DNA from: Rhodococcus sp. P-2
GTDB lineage: Bacteria > Actinomycetota > Actinomycetes > Mycobacteriales > Mycobacteriaceae
Direction: 5' to 3'
DNA: 64,000 nucleotides
Assembly (NCBI RefSeq): GCF_016598535.1
Contig: NZ_CP066779.1
Location: 4,090,053 to 4,154,052 of the forward strand
The notes under the pieces: generated by a model
Database searches by the model: none
What the model saw: the letters and a program-made list of their open reading frames with translations, nothing else
What the model was told of the DNA's origin: nothing
Position numbers and translations under genes: made by a program
Shown here: positions 8,207 to 18,113 of the stretch, one piece after another
How positions within the stretch are numbered: position 1 is the first letter of the stretch
Layout: each line of letters opens with the position of its first letter

Positions 8207-8530
8207 TCAGCGGACGCCCTCGATGACACCGGGCATCGCGTCGAAGTCGAAGACACGCGCGTGCAGCACGACGCGGTTTCGCAGGGCCGAACGAACCGCT
8301 CGGTGCAGGCCGTCTTCGAGGTAGAGAGTGCCGCGCCACTGCACTGCGTGAGGGAACAGATCGCCGTAGAAGGTCGAGTCCTCCGACAGCAGGCGATCGA
8401 GTTCGAGGACCTTCGTGGTGGTCACGATCTCGTCGAGTCGAACCTGACGTGGAGGGAACTTCGACCAGTCGCGTAGAGACAGTCCGTGATCGGGATACGG
8501 TTTGCCGTCCATCACGCCTTTGAAGATCAT
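8207..8530 (-). CDS. Conserved actinobacterial protein, Rv2375-like
   Basis: About 107 residues from the ATG at 8530 (MIFKGVMDGKPYPDHGLSLRDW). A longer frame exists, but family members start at this Met. It is soluble and rich in charged residues, with the conserved stretches PPRQVRLDEIVTTTKVLELDRLL, DSTFYGDLFPHAV and LEDGLHRAVR. The last resembles the DGxHR element of ParB-like folds, but this is weak evidence. The gene is divergent from hrcA, as in M. tuberculosis (Rv2375 beside Rv2374c). No function is known to me. It is convergent with the preceding gene, with 26 bases between stops. Confidence 0.75.
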   Translation of the reverse strand: MIFKGVMDGKPYPDHGLSLRDWSKFPPRQVRLDEIVTTTKVLELDRLLSEDSTFYGDLFPHAVQWRGTLYLEDGLHRAVRSALRNRVVLHARVFDFDAMPGVIEGVR

Positions 8531-8687
8531 GTGCCGCCTTGTCCATGGTTGTGCGATCGACCTTTCGCCGATCTCACTCCACAGTAAGGGCAACAGCCGT
8601 CTCTGGCGCTCGGGCGATTAGACTGCCAGTGGGAACCGATGTGTAAATGTCGGTGTTCGTTCTGTTCAGGAAACGGAGGTGGCAACG

Positions 8688-9731
8688 ATGTCGAGTACCG
8701 ACGACAGGCGTTTCGAGGTCTTACGTGCAATCGTGGCCGATTACGTCTCCACCCAGGACCCGGTGGGATCCAAGGCCCTGGTCGAGCGTCACAACCTCGG
8801 AGTGTCGAGCGCCACGGTGCGCAACGACATGGCATTCCTCGAGGCCGAGGGCTACATCGCCCAACCTCACACCAGTTCCGGGCGCGTCCCCACCGACAAG
8901 GGATACCGCGAATTCGTCGATCGCATCGCCGACGTCAAGCCCATGTCCGGGCCGGAGCGTCGAGCGATTCTGGAGTTCTTGGAGTCGGGGGTCGACCTCG
9001 ACGACGTTCTGCGTCGCGGTGTGCGACTGCTGGCGCAACTGACCCGTCAGGTCGCCGTCGTCCAGTACCCGTCGTTGTCCGCGTCGTCGGTTCGGCACCT
9101 CGAGGTGGTCGCGCTGACGCCCGCGCGTCTGCTCCTCGTTCTCATCACCGATTCCGGCCGCGTCGATCAGCGAATCGTCGAGCTCGGTGACGTCCTCGAA
9201 GACGAAGACCTTTCCCGGTTGCGCACGCTTCTCGGCGGTGCCCTGGAAGGCAAGCGCCTGGCCGCCGCGTCGATTGCCGTCGCGGAACTGGCCGACGAGT
9301 CACCGGCCGACCTACGCGACGCCGTGATCCGGTCGGCAACGGTTCTCGTCGAGACCCTGGTCGAACATCCGGAAGATCGCCTCGTCCTGGGCGGGACCTC
9401 CAACCTCACGCGCAACGCCGCCGATTTCTCCGGTCTGGCCGGCTTCCCCGGTTCACTGCGCGCAGTGCTCGAAGCACTGGAAGAGCAGGTAGTGGTCCTC
9501 AAACTGCTCGCTGCGACGCAGAATTCCGGCACGGTCACCGTTCAGATCGGTGAAGAGACGCAGGTCGAACAGATGCGCGGAACCTCCGTGATTTCGACTG
9601 GCTACGGCGCGGCCGGTACCGTTTTCGGTGGTGTCGGTGTGCTCGGACCCACTCGGATGGACTATCCGGGAACAATTGCATCGGTTGCCGCCGTTGCCAG
9701 ATACATCGGCGAAGTTCTCTCCGAGCGATGA
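8688..9731 (+). CDS. hrcA: Heat-inducible transcription repressor HrcA
   Basis: 347-residue repressor of class I heat-shock genes, which binds CIRCE inverted repeats and is kept active by GroEL. The N-terminal winged helix is clear ([25 protein letters not shown], then [18 protein letters not shown] and [18 protein letters not shown]), followed by the dimerisation domain to [30 protein letters not shown] 8688 is chosen because GGAGG lies 8 bases upstream; a GTG at 8679 is too close to it. No CIRCE element is seen just upstream, so targets (probably groE) lie elsewhere. The pairing with dnaJ2 is typical for actinobacteria. Confidence 0.96.
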   Translation: MSSTDDRRFEVLRAIVADYVSTQDPVGSKALVERHNLGVSSATVRNDMAFLEAEGYIAQPHTSSGRVPTDKGYREFVDRIADVKPMSGPERRAILEFLESGVDLDDVLRRGVRLLAQLTRQVAVVQYPSLSASSVRHLEVVALTPARLLLVLITDSGRVDQRIVELGDVLEDEDLSRLRTLLGGALEGKRLAAASIAVAELADESPADLRDAVIRSATVLVETLVEHPEDRLVLGGTSNLTRNAADFSGLAGFPGSLRAVLEALEEQVVVLKLLAATQNSGTVTVQIGEETQVEQMRGTSVISTGYGAAGTVFGGVGVLGPTRMDYPGTIASVAAVARYIGEVLSER

Positions 9732-9811
9732 CGGACGTCGACATTCGTCGGCACGCCTCCTCGCGAGGACTGAGGAAAACCTAGAAGTAAGAGAAGGACG
9801 AGAGACTCAAC

Positions 9812-10963
9812 GTGGCACGGGATTACTACGGATTGCTCGGCGTCGACAAGAACGCGACAGACCAGGAGCTCAAGCGCGCTTACCGCAAGCTGGCACGCGA
9901 ACTGCACCCGGACGTCAACCCTGACGAGGCGGCGCAGGCCAAGTTCAAGGAGATCTCGACGGCCTACGAGGTCCTGACCGACCCGGAGAAGCGTCGCATC
10001 GTCGATCTCGGCGGAGACCCACTCGAGTCCGGTGGCGGCGGCGGTGGTGGCTTCGGCGGCGGATTCGGTGGCGGTGGCCTCGGCGACGTCTTCGAAGCAT
10101 TCTTCGGCGGCGGTGGCGGTGCAGGTCGTGGCCCGCGCGGTCGTGTTCAGCCCGGCGCCGACTCGTTGCTTCGCACCAAGCTGACCCTCGCAGAATGTGC
10201 GACGGGAGTCAGCAAGCACGTGACCGTCGAGACGGCCATTCTGTGCGACAGCTGCACCGGCGCCGGAACCAACGGCGACTCCAAGCCTGTCCGCTGTGAG
10301 ACCTGCAACGGTGCCGGCGAAGTTCAGTCCATCCAGCGCTCTTTCCTCGGCCAGGTCATGACTTCGCGTCCCTGCCCGACGTGCCGCGGTGCCGGTGAGA
10401 CCATCCCGGATCCCTGCCACAAGTGTGGCGGCGACGGCCGAGTTCGGGCCAAGCGCGACATCACGGTGAAGGTCCCGGCGGGCGTCGCCGGTGGCATGCG
10501 CATCCGTTTGACTGCGCAGGGTGAAGTCGGCCCCGGCGGCGGACACCCCGGCGACCTCTACGTCGAGATCGTCGAGCAGCAGCACGACGTCTTCGTTCGA
10601 GACGGTGAAGACCTGCACTGCACCATCCGCGTTCCCATGGTCGACGCAGCACTCGGTACCACCGTCACCGTCGACACCATCATCGACGGCCCCAAGGAAA
10701 TCACCATCGAGCCAGGCACCCAGCCCGGGCACGTAGCTGTTCTTCGCGGTCATGGCATGCCGAAACTGCGGTCGGGAGTGCGCGGCGACGTGCACGCTCA
10801 CCTCGAGGTGGTCATCCCGAGCCGTCTCGATCACAAGCAGTCCAAGCTGCTCAAGGAATTCAAGCTGCTCCGCGATCGTGACGAGGCCGAGGTTGTCTCG
10901 ACGGCCTCGCAGAACAGCGGTGGACTGTTCTCGCGTCTTCGCGAAGCATTCAGCGGCCGCTGA
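9812..10963 (+). CDS. dnaJ: Molecular chaperone DnaJ (DnaJ2 type)
   Basis: 383 residues: J domain at 1-65 with the HPD motif (ELHPDVNP) that stimulates DnaK ATPase; a Gly/Phe-rich linker with long Gly runs; a zinc domain with all four CxxCxGxG repeats ([32 protein letters not shown]); and C-terminal substrate-binding domains. The start is a GTG at 9812. The gene follows hrcA by 80 bases and is almost fused to rsmE (2 bases). This is the hrcA-linked DnaJ, distinct from the DnaJ usually found with dnaK-grpE. Confidence 0.96.
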   Translation: MARDYYGLLGVDKNATDQELKRAYRKLARELHPDVNPDEAAQAKFKEISTAYEVLTDPEKRRIVDLGGDPLESGGGGGGGFGGGFGGGGLGDVFEAFFGGGGGAGRGPRGRVQPGADSLLRTKLTLAECATGVSKHVTVETAILCDSCTGAGTNGDSKPVRCETCNGAGEVQSIQRSFLGQVMTSRPCPTCRGAGETIPDPCHKCGGDGRVRAKRDITVKVPAGVAGGMRIRLTAQGEVGPGGGHPGDLYVEIVEQQHDVFVRDGEDLHCTIRVPMVDAALGTTVTVDTIIDGPKEITIEPGTQPGHVAVLRGHGMPKLRSGVRGDVHAHLEVVIPSRLDHKQSKLLKEFKLLRDRDEAEVVSTASQNSGGLFSRLREAFSGR

Positions 10964-10965
10964 CG

Positions 10966-11727
10966 GTGGCCGCAACGGTCTTCTTTCTCGACCCGGTTCC
11001 CGGCGTCGGTGAAATCGCAGTTCTGGACGGGCAGGAGGGTCGCCACGCGGCCACTGTCCGCCGGATCGGTGTCGGCGAGCGACTGGTGTTGGCCGACGGT
11101 CGTGGCCGGGTGGCCGACGCCGAGGTGACGAGTGTCGGCAAGGATCGCCTGGAGCTGTTGGTCAGTGACGTTCAGGTTCTCGAGCAGCCCAAGCCGTTGG
11201 TGACCCTGGTTCAGGCACTTCCCAAGGCCGAGCGCTCCGAGTTGGCTGTCGAACTTGCCACCGAGGCGGGGATCGACGCCGTGATTCCGTGGCAGTCCCT
11301 GCGTTGTGTCGCCAAATGGGAAGGCCCGAAGCTCGCCAAGGGCGTCGCTCGCTGGCGAAGTGCGGCGGTGTCTGCGGCAAAGCAGTCCAGACGCGCGTTC
11401 GTTCCGGAGATTGCGGAACTGCACAAGACGCCGGCGGTGATCGCGTTGGTTCGCGACGCCGTTACCCGCGGCGCTGTGGTTGCGGTGCTTCACGAATCGG
11501 CGACGACGCCGTTGGCCGGCTTGCCGCTGGCGAGCGCAGACGAGGTATTTCTGGTTGTCGGTCCCGAAGGTGGGCTGGACGATTCGGAGATCAGTGCGTT
11601 GTCGGAGGCCGGGGCCACTCCGGTGCTTCTCGGCCCGACGGTCCTGCGCACGTCGACCGCCGGGGCTGTTGCTCTGGGCGCGATCGGAGTGCTGACCGAT
11701 CGCTGGGGACCACGGCCACTGCACTGA
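10966..11727 (+). CDS. rsmE: 16S rRNA (uracil1498-N3)-methyltransferase
   Basis: 253-residue SPOUT methyltransferase that methylates U1498 of 16S rRNA with S-adenosylmethionine. The N-terminal PUA-like part (HAATVRRIGVGERLVLADGRG) is followed by the RNA-methyltransferase knot with VGPEGGLDDSEISAL and LGPTVLRTSTAGAVALGAI, the cofactor-binding signatures of RsmE. It starts with GTG 2 bases after dnaJ, so co-transcription and coupling are likely; the same dnaJ-rsmE pairing is widespread. Confidence 0.94.
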   Translation: MAATVFFLDPVPGVGEIAVLDGQEGRHAATVRRIGVGERLVLADGRGRVADAEVTSVGKDRLELLVSDVQVLEQPKPLVTLVQALPKAERSELAVELATEAGIDAVIPWQSLRCVAKWEGPKLAKGVARWRSAAVSAAKQSRRAFVPEIAELHKTPAVIALVRDAVTRGAVVAVLHESATTPLAGLPLASADEVFLVVGPEGGLDDSEISALSEAGATPVLLGPTVLRTSTAGAVALGAIGVLTDRWGPRPLH

Positions 11728-11850
11728 TCGTGCTGTGATCCCGGGCTGAATCGGATCCGGCGCTCAGCGAAGTGTCAGATTTGCGCACTATCGTAAGGAC
11801 GTCGGGGGTCGCCTTCGGCGTGAGTTGGTTCGGGGATTTCAGGAGGCCAG

Positions 11851-13089
11851 ATGTTGTCACGTGCGCATATGCGAATCGTTGGAGCGGTGTGTGCCGTGGC
11901 GGCGATGATGCTCGTCGCGGGGTGCACAGTCTCCACGGGAGACAATCCGGGTTCCTCCAGCAGTGCCGTCACCACTACACCGACCAGCGAGGCTCTCGTC
12001 ACCGTCACGCCGGCGGACGGCGGAACCCCGGTGAGTCCACTCGACCCCATCGAGGTCCAGGTCGCGAAGGGAACACTGACGACCGTCGCGCTGACCAATC
12101 CCGAAGGTAAGGAAGTCGCCGGTATCACGACGCCGGACAAGACGTCCTGGAAGCCGAGCGAGCCACTCGGGTACGGCAAGACCTACAAGTTGGTCGTCGA
12201 CGCCGTCGACGCGAATGGTGTTGCCACGACCAAGAACACGACGCTGACCACCGTCGCGCCGAGTAATCAGACCCGCGCGTACATCAACACCACCGGTGGC
12301 GCCTCGATTTCGGACGGTGGCACGTACGGTGTCGGCACCGTCGTCGCCGTACATTTCGACGAGTTGATCGGTGACAAGGCCGCGGCCGAGAAGTCTCTGC
12401 TGGTCACCACCAATCCGCCCGTACAGGGATCGTGGTACTGGGTCGACGGTCAGAACGTTCACTGGCGACCGCAGAACTACTACGCACCAGGCACGACGGT
12501 CTCGGTGAACGCGAACATCTACGGCAAGCAGCTCGGCAACGGACTGTACGGCCAGCAGGACGACACCGTGTCCTTCAAGATCGGCGATTCCCACGTCTCT
12601 GTCGCCGACGACAACACCAAGATGGTGACCGTCTACGAAAACGGTCAGGTGATCAAGGAAATGCCGACCTCGATGGGAATGGGCGGCACCGAAACGATCG
12701 GCGGCACGACGCTCTCCTTCTGGACCCAGCCCGGGACGTACACCGTGATGGACAAGGCCAATCCCGTCATCATGGATTCGTCGACCTACGGTCTGCCGAT
12801 CAACTCGCGCCTGGGCTACAAGGAATCCATCAACTGGGCCACCCGCATCAGTACGGACGGTATCTATCTTCACGAGTTGGAGAGCACCGTCTGGGCGCAG
12901 GGAAACACCGACACCTCGCACGGTTGCCTCAATCTGAGTGCGGCCAACGCCAAATGGTTCTTCGATTTCTCGCAGCCGGGAGATGTCGTCGAGATCAAGA
13001 ACACCGGCGGCGCTCCGCTGGAGGTGTGGCAGAACGGCGACTGGACCCTCTCGTGGGCAGACTGGGCCGCAGGCAGCGCCCTCGCCTGA
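11851..13089 (+). CDS. L,D-transpeptidase lipoprotein
   Basis: 412-residue exported lipoprotein predicted to form 3-3 crosslinks in peptidoglycan. The signal ends in the lipobox LVAGC near residue 25. Two Ig-like domains (about residues 45-240) resemble those of mycobacterial LdtMt2, and a YkuD catalytic domain follows with the HELESTVWAQGNT...SHGCLNLS motif; the Cys of SHGC is the nucleophile. ATG 11851 has AGGAGG 4 bases upstream. Upstream -10 and -35 elements were not assigned. Such enzymes resist most penicillins but are inhibited by carbapenems (family knowledge). Confidence 0.92.
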   Translation: MLSRAHMRIVGAVCAVAAMMLVAGCTVSTGDNPGSSSSAVTTTPTSEALVTVTPADGGTPVSPLDPIEVQVAKGTLTTVALTNPEGKEVAGITTPDKTSWKPSEPLGYGKTYKLVVDAVDANGVATTKNTTLTTVAPSNQTRAYINTTGGASISDGGTYGVGTVVAVHFDELIGDKAAAEKSLLVTTNPPVQGSWYWVDGQNVHWRPQNYYAPGTTVSVNANIYGKQLGNGLYGQQDDTVSFKIGDSHVSVADDNTKMVTVYENGQVIKEMPTSMGMGGTETIGGTTLSFWTQPGTYTVMDKANPVIMDSSTYGLPINSRLGYKESINWATRISTDGIYLHELESTVWAQGNTDTSHGCLNLSAANAKWFFDFSQPGDVVEIKNTGGAPLEVWQNGDWTLSWADWAAGSALA

Positions 13090-13103
13090 GATAGATTTCC
13101 TCG

Positions 13104-13880
13104 GTGCCTCGATTCAAGATTCCGTACGGCCGACACGAGCAGCAGTTCGGGCATCTCTACGTTCCCGACGGAGTCGCTGACGGCCCGATCCCGATCGTCA
13201 TGCAGATCCACGGCGGTTTCTGGAGCGGGCAGTACGGATCGACTCTGGGCACCGCATTTGCCGTCGAACTCGCGCGGCACGGTGTCGCGGTGTGGAACAT
13301 CGAATACCGCCGCCTCGGAGCGGGCGGTGGTTGGCCGGAGATGTCCGCCGACGTGAAAACGGCGTACGACGAGATCCCCGGACTGGTGGCCGCGAAGTCC
13401 TCGGCCGAATTGGATCTGAATCAGATTCGCCTGCTCGGGCATTCGGCCGGCGGACATCTTGCAGTGTGGCTGGCGGGGGAGAAGGACACGTTCACCAGAC
13501 CTGAACGGGTCATCGCCCAGGCTGCCGCACTCGATCTGGCGTCGGCAGGCGAGCGTGGACGACGGATCAGTTTCATCGAGGATCTGTTCGGCGTTCCGTT
13601 CGACGCGGACCCGGATCTGTATCGCGGTGCTTCGCCACAGCATCGACTGCCGATCGGCGTCCCCGTTGTCTGCGTCACGGGTGCGTTGGATCTGCAGGTG
13701 CCGGCCAAGGTGAGCTCCCGATACGCGAAAGCCGCGGAAGCGGCTGGTGATCCCGTGGCACTGCGTGTGATCGAGGGCGAAGGACACGACGCATTTCTCT
13801 CACCCTCGACCGAGTCATGGCGGGTCTCCCGCGAGTTGGTTCTCGCCGAAGACCCGCTCGCGCCGGGCACGTCAGACTGA
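13104..13880 (+). CDS. Alpha/beta hydrolase (esterase/BD-FAE-like)
   Basis: 258 residues from GTG 13104. The oxyanion-hole motif HGGFW appears near residue 37, the nucleophile elbow GHSAGGHLAVW near residue 113, and the putative catalytic His in EGHDAFLSP near residue 230; the order fits carboxylesterase or kynurenine formamidase-like hydrolases. There is no signal peptide, so it is cytosolic. It lies 14 bases after the L,D-transpeptidase gene and may be co-transcribed. Its 3' end overlaps the convergent MFS gene by 9 bases. The substrate is unknown. Confidence 0.8.
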   Translation: MPRFKIPYGRHEQQFGHLYVPDGVADGPIPIVMQIHGGFWSGQYGSTLGTAFAVELARHGVAVWNIEYRRLGAGGGWPEMSADVKTAYDEIPGLVAAKSSAELDLNQIRLLGHSAGGHLAVWLAGEKDTFTRPERVIAQAAALDLASAGERGRRISFIEDLFGVPFDADPDLYRGASPQHRLPIGVPVVCVTGALDLQVPAKVSSRYAKAAEAAGDPVALRVIEGEGHDAFLSPSTESWRVSRELVLAEDPLAPGTSD

Positions 13881-15476
13881 CACAGGGCCTTGCTGCACCG
13901 GGGCCTTCTTGCCCGGCAGGATGAACGCCACGACAACTGCCCCCACGAACAGTGCAAGACCGCCCGCCCAACTGGCCGCCGAAATCGCGTCGGCGTACGC
14001 ACTGCCGGCCGCATCGAGCAACGGCCCTGCCTGAGCTGCCGCCAAGGGATTGGCTGCCATCTCTTCGGCGACCAACGAAGCGCCGCCGACGGATTCTCCC
14101 GACACCTCCATCGCGTACGCAGCCTGTTGCGCCAGCTCACCTGTCAACTGCGGAACCTGCATGCCGCCTATGAAGCCTGCGATCGAATCCTTGTAGCTCG
14201 CAGCGAGGATGGAGCCCAGGATCGCGATTCCCAGCGAGCCGCCCAGTTCGATGGCGGTGTCGTTGAGGCCACCGGCGGCGCCGAGATCGTCCTCGGAGAA
14301 GTTGTCCATGATGGCGTCGGTGGCCGGCGGTTCACTCAAGCCGATGCCCAGGCCGAGCAGGATCAGTGGGACGGCGAACATCCAGTAGCCCGAATCGCCG
14401 TCTACCTGCGTGAGAATCAGAACACCGACCGCGGCGACGACCATGCCGCCGACGATGGATGCCCGGACGCCGATCAGCGGAGTGATCCGGCCACTGACCA
14501 CGGCGCCGATCGAAACGGCAATTGCCAAGGGCAGCAGACGAACACCGGTTTCGAGTGCGCCGTAGCCGAGGATGAACTGGAACTGCTGTGAGATGAAGTA
14601 GATGGCACCGAACGCGGCCAGGAACAGCAGAAGTACGGCGAGCGTCGCGCCGCCGACCATGCGCTGGCCGAGCTTACGGACGTCGAGCAGTGGTTGCGGG
14701 TGACGCAGTTCCCAGACGACGAACGAGACGAGACCGATCGCAGCGAGTGCGGCGGCGCCGATGGGCCCGCCGGTCCACCCGAAGTGGAATCCGTTGATGA
14801 TCGAGTACACGAGCGAGCCGATGGTGACCACCGAGAGTGCGCCGCCGATCCAGTCGATCCGGCCCAGGTGCTCCGCCTTGCTCGGCGGTACCAGGATTAC
14901 GGCGGCGACGGCAGCGACTGCGGCGATCGGGACGTTGATCAGGAAAGTGATGCTCCAGGAATGGCTGTCGAGAATCCATCCGGCCAACAGCGGGCCGAGT
15001 GCGATCGCCAAGCCCGACGTCGCCGCCCACGCCGCGATGGCTCGTGATCGCTCCGCTTTGGGAAAGGTGGCGACCAGAAGCGAGAGTGTCGCGGGCATGA
15101 TGATCGCGGCGCCGACGCCCATGATCATTCGTGCCGCGATGACGGCGTTGGTGGTGTCCGCGATACTGCCGAAGACGGCGCCGCCGGCGAACACTGCGAG
15201 TCCGGCGAGAAGTGCTCCGCGGCGGCTGTACTTGTCACCGATCACGCCGAACAGCAGCATCAGTGCGGCGTAGGGAACGGTGTAACCGTCGATGACCCAT
15301 TGAAGTTGCGTGCTGGTGAGGCCGAGGTCTCTGGTCATGTCCGGTGCCGCGACGATCAGCGCGGTATTCGCCATCACGACGATCAGCAGACTCAGGCACA
15401 ACACCCCGAGCGCGGCCCATCGTCGTGAGTACGGCTGGTCCATATCCGAGACAGGTTTGCTGATGAGTGTCGTCAT
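13872..15476 (-). CDS. MFS drug-efflux transporter (DHA2/EmrB-QacA type)
   Basis: 534-residue membrane protein with about 14 predicted helices, beginning WAALGVLCLSLLIVVMANTALIVAAPDM, the typical first helix of DHA2 proton-antiport exporters. Motif A-like GDKYSRRGALLAG lies near residue 81, and the motif C region LGPLLAGWILDSHSW near residue 170. It is divergent from a tetR gene, with paired operators between them, so it is likely repressed by that TetR and induced by a substrate drug or metabolite. The substrate cannot be read from the sequence. Confidence 0.88.
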   Translation of the reverse strand: MTTLISKPVSDMDQPYSRRWAALGVLCLSLLIVVMANTALIVAAPDMTRDLGLTSTQLQWVIDGYTVPYAALMLLFGVIGDKYSRRGALLAGLAVFAGGAVFGSIADTTNAVIAARMIMGVGAAIIMPATLSLLVATFPKAERSRAIAAWAATSGLAIALGPLLAGWILDSHSWSITFLINVPIAAVAAVAAVILVPPSKAEHLGRIDWIGGALSVVTIGSLVYSIINGFHFGWTGGPIGAAALAAIGLVSFVVWELRHPQPLLDVRKLGQRMVGGATLAVLLLFLAAFGAIYFISQQFQFILGYGALETGVRLLPLAIAVSIGAVVSGRITPLIGVRASIVGGMVVAAVGVLILTQVDGDSGYWMFAVPLILLGLGIGLSEPPATDAIMDNFSEDDLGAAGGLNDTAIELGGSLGIAILGSILAASYKDSIAGFIGGMQVPQLTGELAQQAAYAMEVSGESVGGASLVAEEMAANPLAAAQAGPLLDAAGSAYADAISAASWAGGLALFVGAVVVAFILPGKKAPVQQGPVSV

Positions 15477-15520
15477 GACGCGACTCCGTTCCTGATGATC
15501 GAAGAGACTCCTCGATCTAT

Positions 15521-15565
15521 TTGCACACTGATGTGTAAGTTAATAACTTGCACACCGATGTGCAA
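15521..15565. promoter_or_regulatory. Paired TetR operators in the MFS/tetR intergenic region
   Basis: Two dyads lie 27 bases apart: TTGCACACTGATGTGTAA (15521-15538, one mismatch between arms) and TTGCACACCGATGTGCAA (15548-15565, perfect 7-base arms). Between and overlapping them is AAGTTAATAACTT (15537-15549), itself symmetric. They sit between the divergent MFS and tetR starts and are the probable binding sites of this TetR. Confidence 0.8.
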
Positions 15566-15604
15566 CTATGATTGATCTAGATCACAGTTGGGCAGTCGAA
15601 AGAG

Positions 15605-16300
15605 GTGGAACGCGCGTTGACGCACTCGGGCACAGTCGTTTCGGGAACTGCCGAATCGGGCGGACGGCAGCGTCGTAGTCAGGCCGCGGCGAATCGCAAT
15701 CGCATCATCGAGGCGGCGATCACGGCGTTCGCTGCTGACCCGGATGCGAGCATGGACGACGTCGCGAAGGCCGCTGGTGTGGTCAGGCGAACCGTGTACG
15801 CGCATTTCGACAGCCGTGAGGCGCTGATCAACGGCATCGTGGACGAGGCGTCGACCGATCTTGTTGCTGCGCTGAGCCAAGCCGGTGAGCCGCCCGAGCG
15901 CCCGGATCTGGCGACCGCCGTACTGGCATTGCTGTCATGGCCGGTCGGCGATCGATTCCGGATGCTGCTCAGCTTTGCTCGCAAAGAGTTGGGGGAGCAG
16001 CGGATTCTCGATTTGATGGAGCCCGCGCGCGCCGTGAGTATCAGCGTCGTCGAGCGCGGTCAGCGTGACGGAACCTTCTCGACATACCTGCCGGCCGAGA
16101 CTCTGGTAGCGATGACCGAGGCGATCACGATCACTTTGTTCGATCAGGCCAACAGTGGGCTCATCACGGACTCCGGCGAATCCTTTGCCGCCGTGTGCCT
16201 GGTCATCGCGGGTATCAGTCCGGACAGAAGTGCCGAGATCGTCGCCGAGGCGTCGGAATGGATCCGAGAATCGCTGCCGTCCGGTCGCCGCGAGGATTGA
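15605..16300 (+). CDS. TetR-family repressor of the divergent MFS pump
   Basis: 231 residues. The N-terminal helix-turn-helix (NRNRIIEAAITAFAADPDASMDDVAKAAGVVRRTVYAHF) covers about residues 28-70; the rest is a helical ligand-binding domain. GTG 15605 is the chosen start, with weak Shine-Dalgarno AAAGAGG just before it. Divergent location and the two palindromes upstream indicate autorepression and control of the exporter gene. The inducer is unknown. Confidence 0.88.
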   Translation: MERALTHSGTVVSGTAESGGRQRRSQAAANRNRIIEAAITAFAADPDASMDDVAKAAGVVRRTVYAHFDSREALINGIVDEASTDLVAALSQAGEPPERPDLATAVLALLSWPVGDRFRMLLSFARKELGEQRILDLMEPARAVSISVVERGQRDGTFSTYLPAETLVAMTEAITITLFDQANSGLITDSGESFAAVCLVIAGISPDRSAEIVAEASEWIRESLPSGRRED

Positions 16301-16412
16301 GCCGCGACGATTAACAAGTGGGCCGTGTCCGACTCTGGCGCTAGACTTCGAAGTATCGAGGCTCACGAGTCGAGTGGGCTGATCGGACCAGAAAGCAGGC
16401 CATATTCACCAC

Positions 16413-17501
16413 GTGAGTGAACACAGTGAACTCGACGGGAACCGTGTAACCACCATCACCGAGCGCGCTCTGCCCGCAGAGCGCACCGTCCGTTCGAGTA
16501 TGGATCTGGCGCCGGAGACCGTGCGTCAAATCCTGGGGGCGACGGACGAGAATCTCACCGCGATCGAACGTGAGCTTCGTGCCGACATTCATGTACGTGG
16601 CGGAACCATCTCCCTGTCGGGGACGGCTGCAGACGTTGCGCTGGCAGAACGTGTGTTCAGTGAATTGGCGTCGCTGGCCGGTCGGGGGCAACCCATCGCA
16701 CCGGACGCTGTTCGACGAACCATCGGCATGCTCACCAACGAGGTCGGCGAGTCTCCGGCCGAGGTGCTCTCCCTCGACATTCTTTCGCGTCGGGGCAAGA
16801 CGATTCGGCCCAAGACCCTCAACCAGAAACGCTATGTCGACGCCATCGACGAGAACACAATCGTGTTCGGAGTCGGCCCGGCCGGTACCGGCAAGACCTA
16901 CCTCGCCATGGCCAAGGCCGTTCAGGCGTTGCAGGCCAAGCAGGTCTCTCGGATCATCCTGACCAGGCCGGCCGTCGAGGCCGGCGAGCGACTGGGCTTT
17001 CTGCCCGGCACGCTGCACGAGAAGATCGATCCGTACCTGCGCCCGCTGCACGACGCATTGCACGACATGATGGATCCCGAAGCGATCCCGAAGCTGATGC
17101 AGGCCGGAGTCATCGAGGTCGCTCCGCTCGCCTACATGCGTGGACGGACGCTCAACGACGCCTTCATCATCTTGGACGAAGCGCAGAACACCACGGCCGA
17201 GCAGATGAAGATGTTCCTGACCCGCCTCGGGTTCGGTTCCAAGATCGTGGTCACCGGAGACGTGACCCAGGTCGATCTGCCGGGCGGGGCCCGTTCGGGT
17301 CTGCGTGCGGCGTCCGAAATCCTCACCGGGATCGACGATATTCATTTCGCCACCCTCGACAGCAGCGACGTCGTACGTCATCGGCTGGTCTCCCACATCG
17401 TCGACGCTTACGAGCGTCACGAATCGGATCGGTCCGGCGAGTTGGCGGTCGGAAACCGGGCGCAGCGCCGCGCTGCACATGCTCATTCACCGCGGCGGTA
17501 G
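16413..17501 (+). CDS. phoH: PhoH-family ATPase
   Basis: 362 residues. An N-terminal KH-like segment (about 30-110) is followed by the PhoH P-loop domain: Walker [10 protein letters not shown] near residue 153, Walker [11 protein letters not shown] near residue 252, and [11 protein letters not shown]. Family members are predicted RNA-linked ATPases; the precise role is unsettled, but the gene is almost always beside ybeY, as here (48 bases), suggesting a shared part in rRNA or ribosome maturation. GTG start; -10-like TAGACT at about 16342-16347. It heads the phoH-ybeY-corC-era cluster. Confidence 0.92.
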   Translation: MSEHSELDGNRVTTITERALPAERTVRSSMDLAPETVRQILGATDENLTAIERELRADIHVRGGTISLSGTAADVALAERVFSELASLAGRGQPIAPDAVRRTIGMLTNEVGESPAEVLSLDILSRRGKTIRPKTLNQKRYVDAIDENTIVFGVGPAGTGKTYLAMAKAVQALQAKQVSRIILTRPAVEAGERLGFLPGTLHEKIDPYLRPLHDALHDMMDPEAIPKLMQAGVIEVAPLAYMRGRTLNDAFIILDEAQNTTAEQMKMFLTRLGFGSKIVVTGDVTQVDLPGGARSGLRAASEILTGIDDIHFATLDSSDVVRHRLVSHIVDAYERHESDRSGELAVGNRAQRRAAHAHSPRR

Positions 17502-17549
17502 GCTGATCGACGCATCAACCCCTACTTTTCCCAGGAAAGAGCGTCGCAC

Positions 17550-18092
17550 ATGAGCATCGAGGTCTCGAACGAATCGGGCATGGACATCTCCGAACCGGAG
17601 TTGATCAGCGTTGCCCGTTTCGTGATCGCTCGGATGGATGTCCATCCGGCGGCCGAGCTGTCGATGGTTCTCGTCGACTCCGCGACGATGGCGGATCTGC
17701 ATGTTCGCTGGATGGACCTGCCGGGCCCGACCGACGTGATGTCGTTCCCGATGGACGAACTCGAGCCTGGTGGACGTCCTGATTCCCCCGAGCCTGGACC
17801 GTCGATGCTCGGTGACATCGTGTTGTGTCCGTCTTTTGCTGCCGATCAGGCCGACAAGGCCGGGCATTCACTGGCTCACGAACTGGCATTGCTGACCGTT
17901 CACGGTGTGTTGCACCTCCTCGGCTACGACCACGCGGAGCCGGAAGAGGAGAAGGAGATGTTCGGCTTGCAGAACAGCCTCCTCGAAGAGTGGTACGAAG
18001 ACCTTCGCCGTATCGACCGCGAAGCAGCACTGGCCGAACGCGATCAGAAGCTGCTCGGCAAAACCGGTTTCGTCGACGGAGTGGACCGATAA
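17550..18092 (+). CDS. ybeY: Endoribonuclease YbeY (rRNA maturation)
   Basis: 180-residue metal-dependent endoribonuclease acting in 16S rRNA 3' processing and ribosome quality control. The signature [11 protein letters not shown] carries the three zinc-binding histidines near residues 114-124. Upstream [12 protein letters not shown] is also conserved. The start ATG 17550 has AGGAAAGAG upstream. It is in the conserved phoH-ybeY-corC-era cluster. Confidence 0.96.
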   Translation: MSIEVSNESGMDISEPELISVARFVIARMDVHPAAELSMVLVDSATMADLHVRWMDLPGPTDVMSFPMDELEPGGRPDSPEPGPSMLGDIVLCPSFAADQADKAGHSLAHELALLTVHGVLHLLGYDHAEPEEEKEMFGLQNSLLEEWYEDLRRIDREAALAERDQKLLGKTGFVDGVDR

Positions 18093-18113
18093 CAGTCATC
18101 CGGGGGTTCTGTA

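Noticed and set aside
8540-8687. CIRCE element before hrcA
   Set aside because: No TTAGCACTC-N9-GAGTGCTAA-like repeat is present.
9662-10975. 437-codon frame opposite dnaJ
   Set aside because: Antisense shadow created by the Gly-rich repeats of dnaJ.
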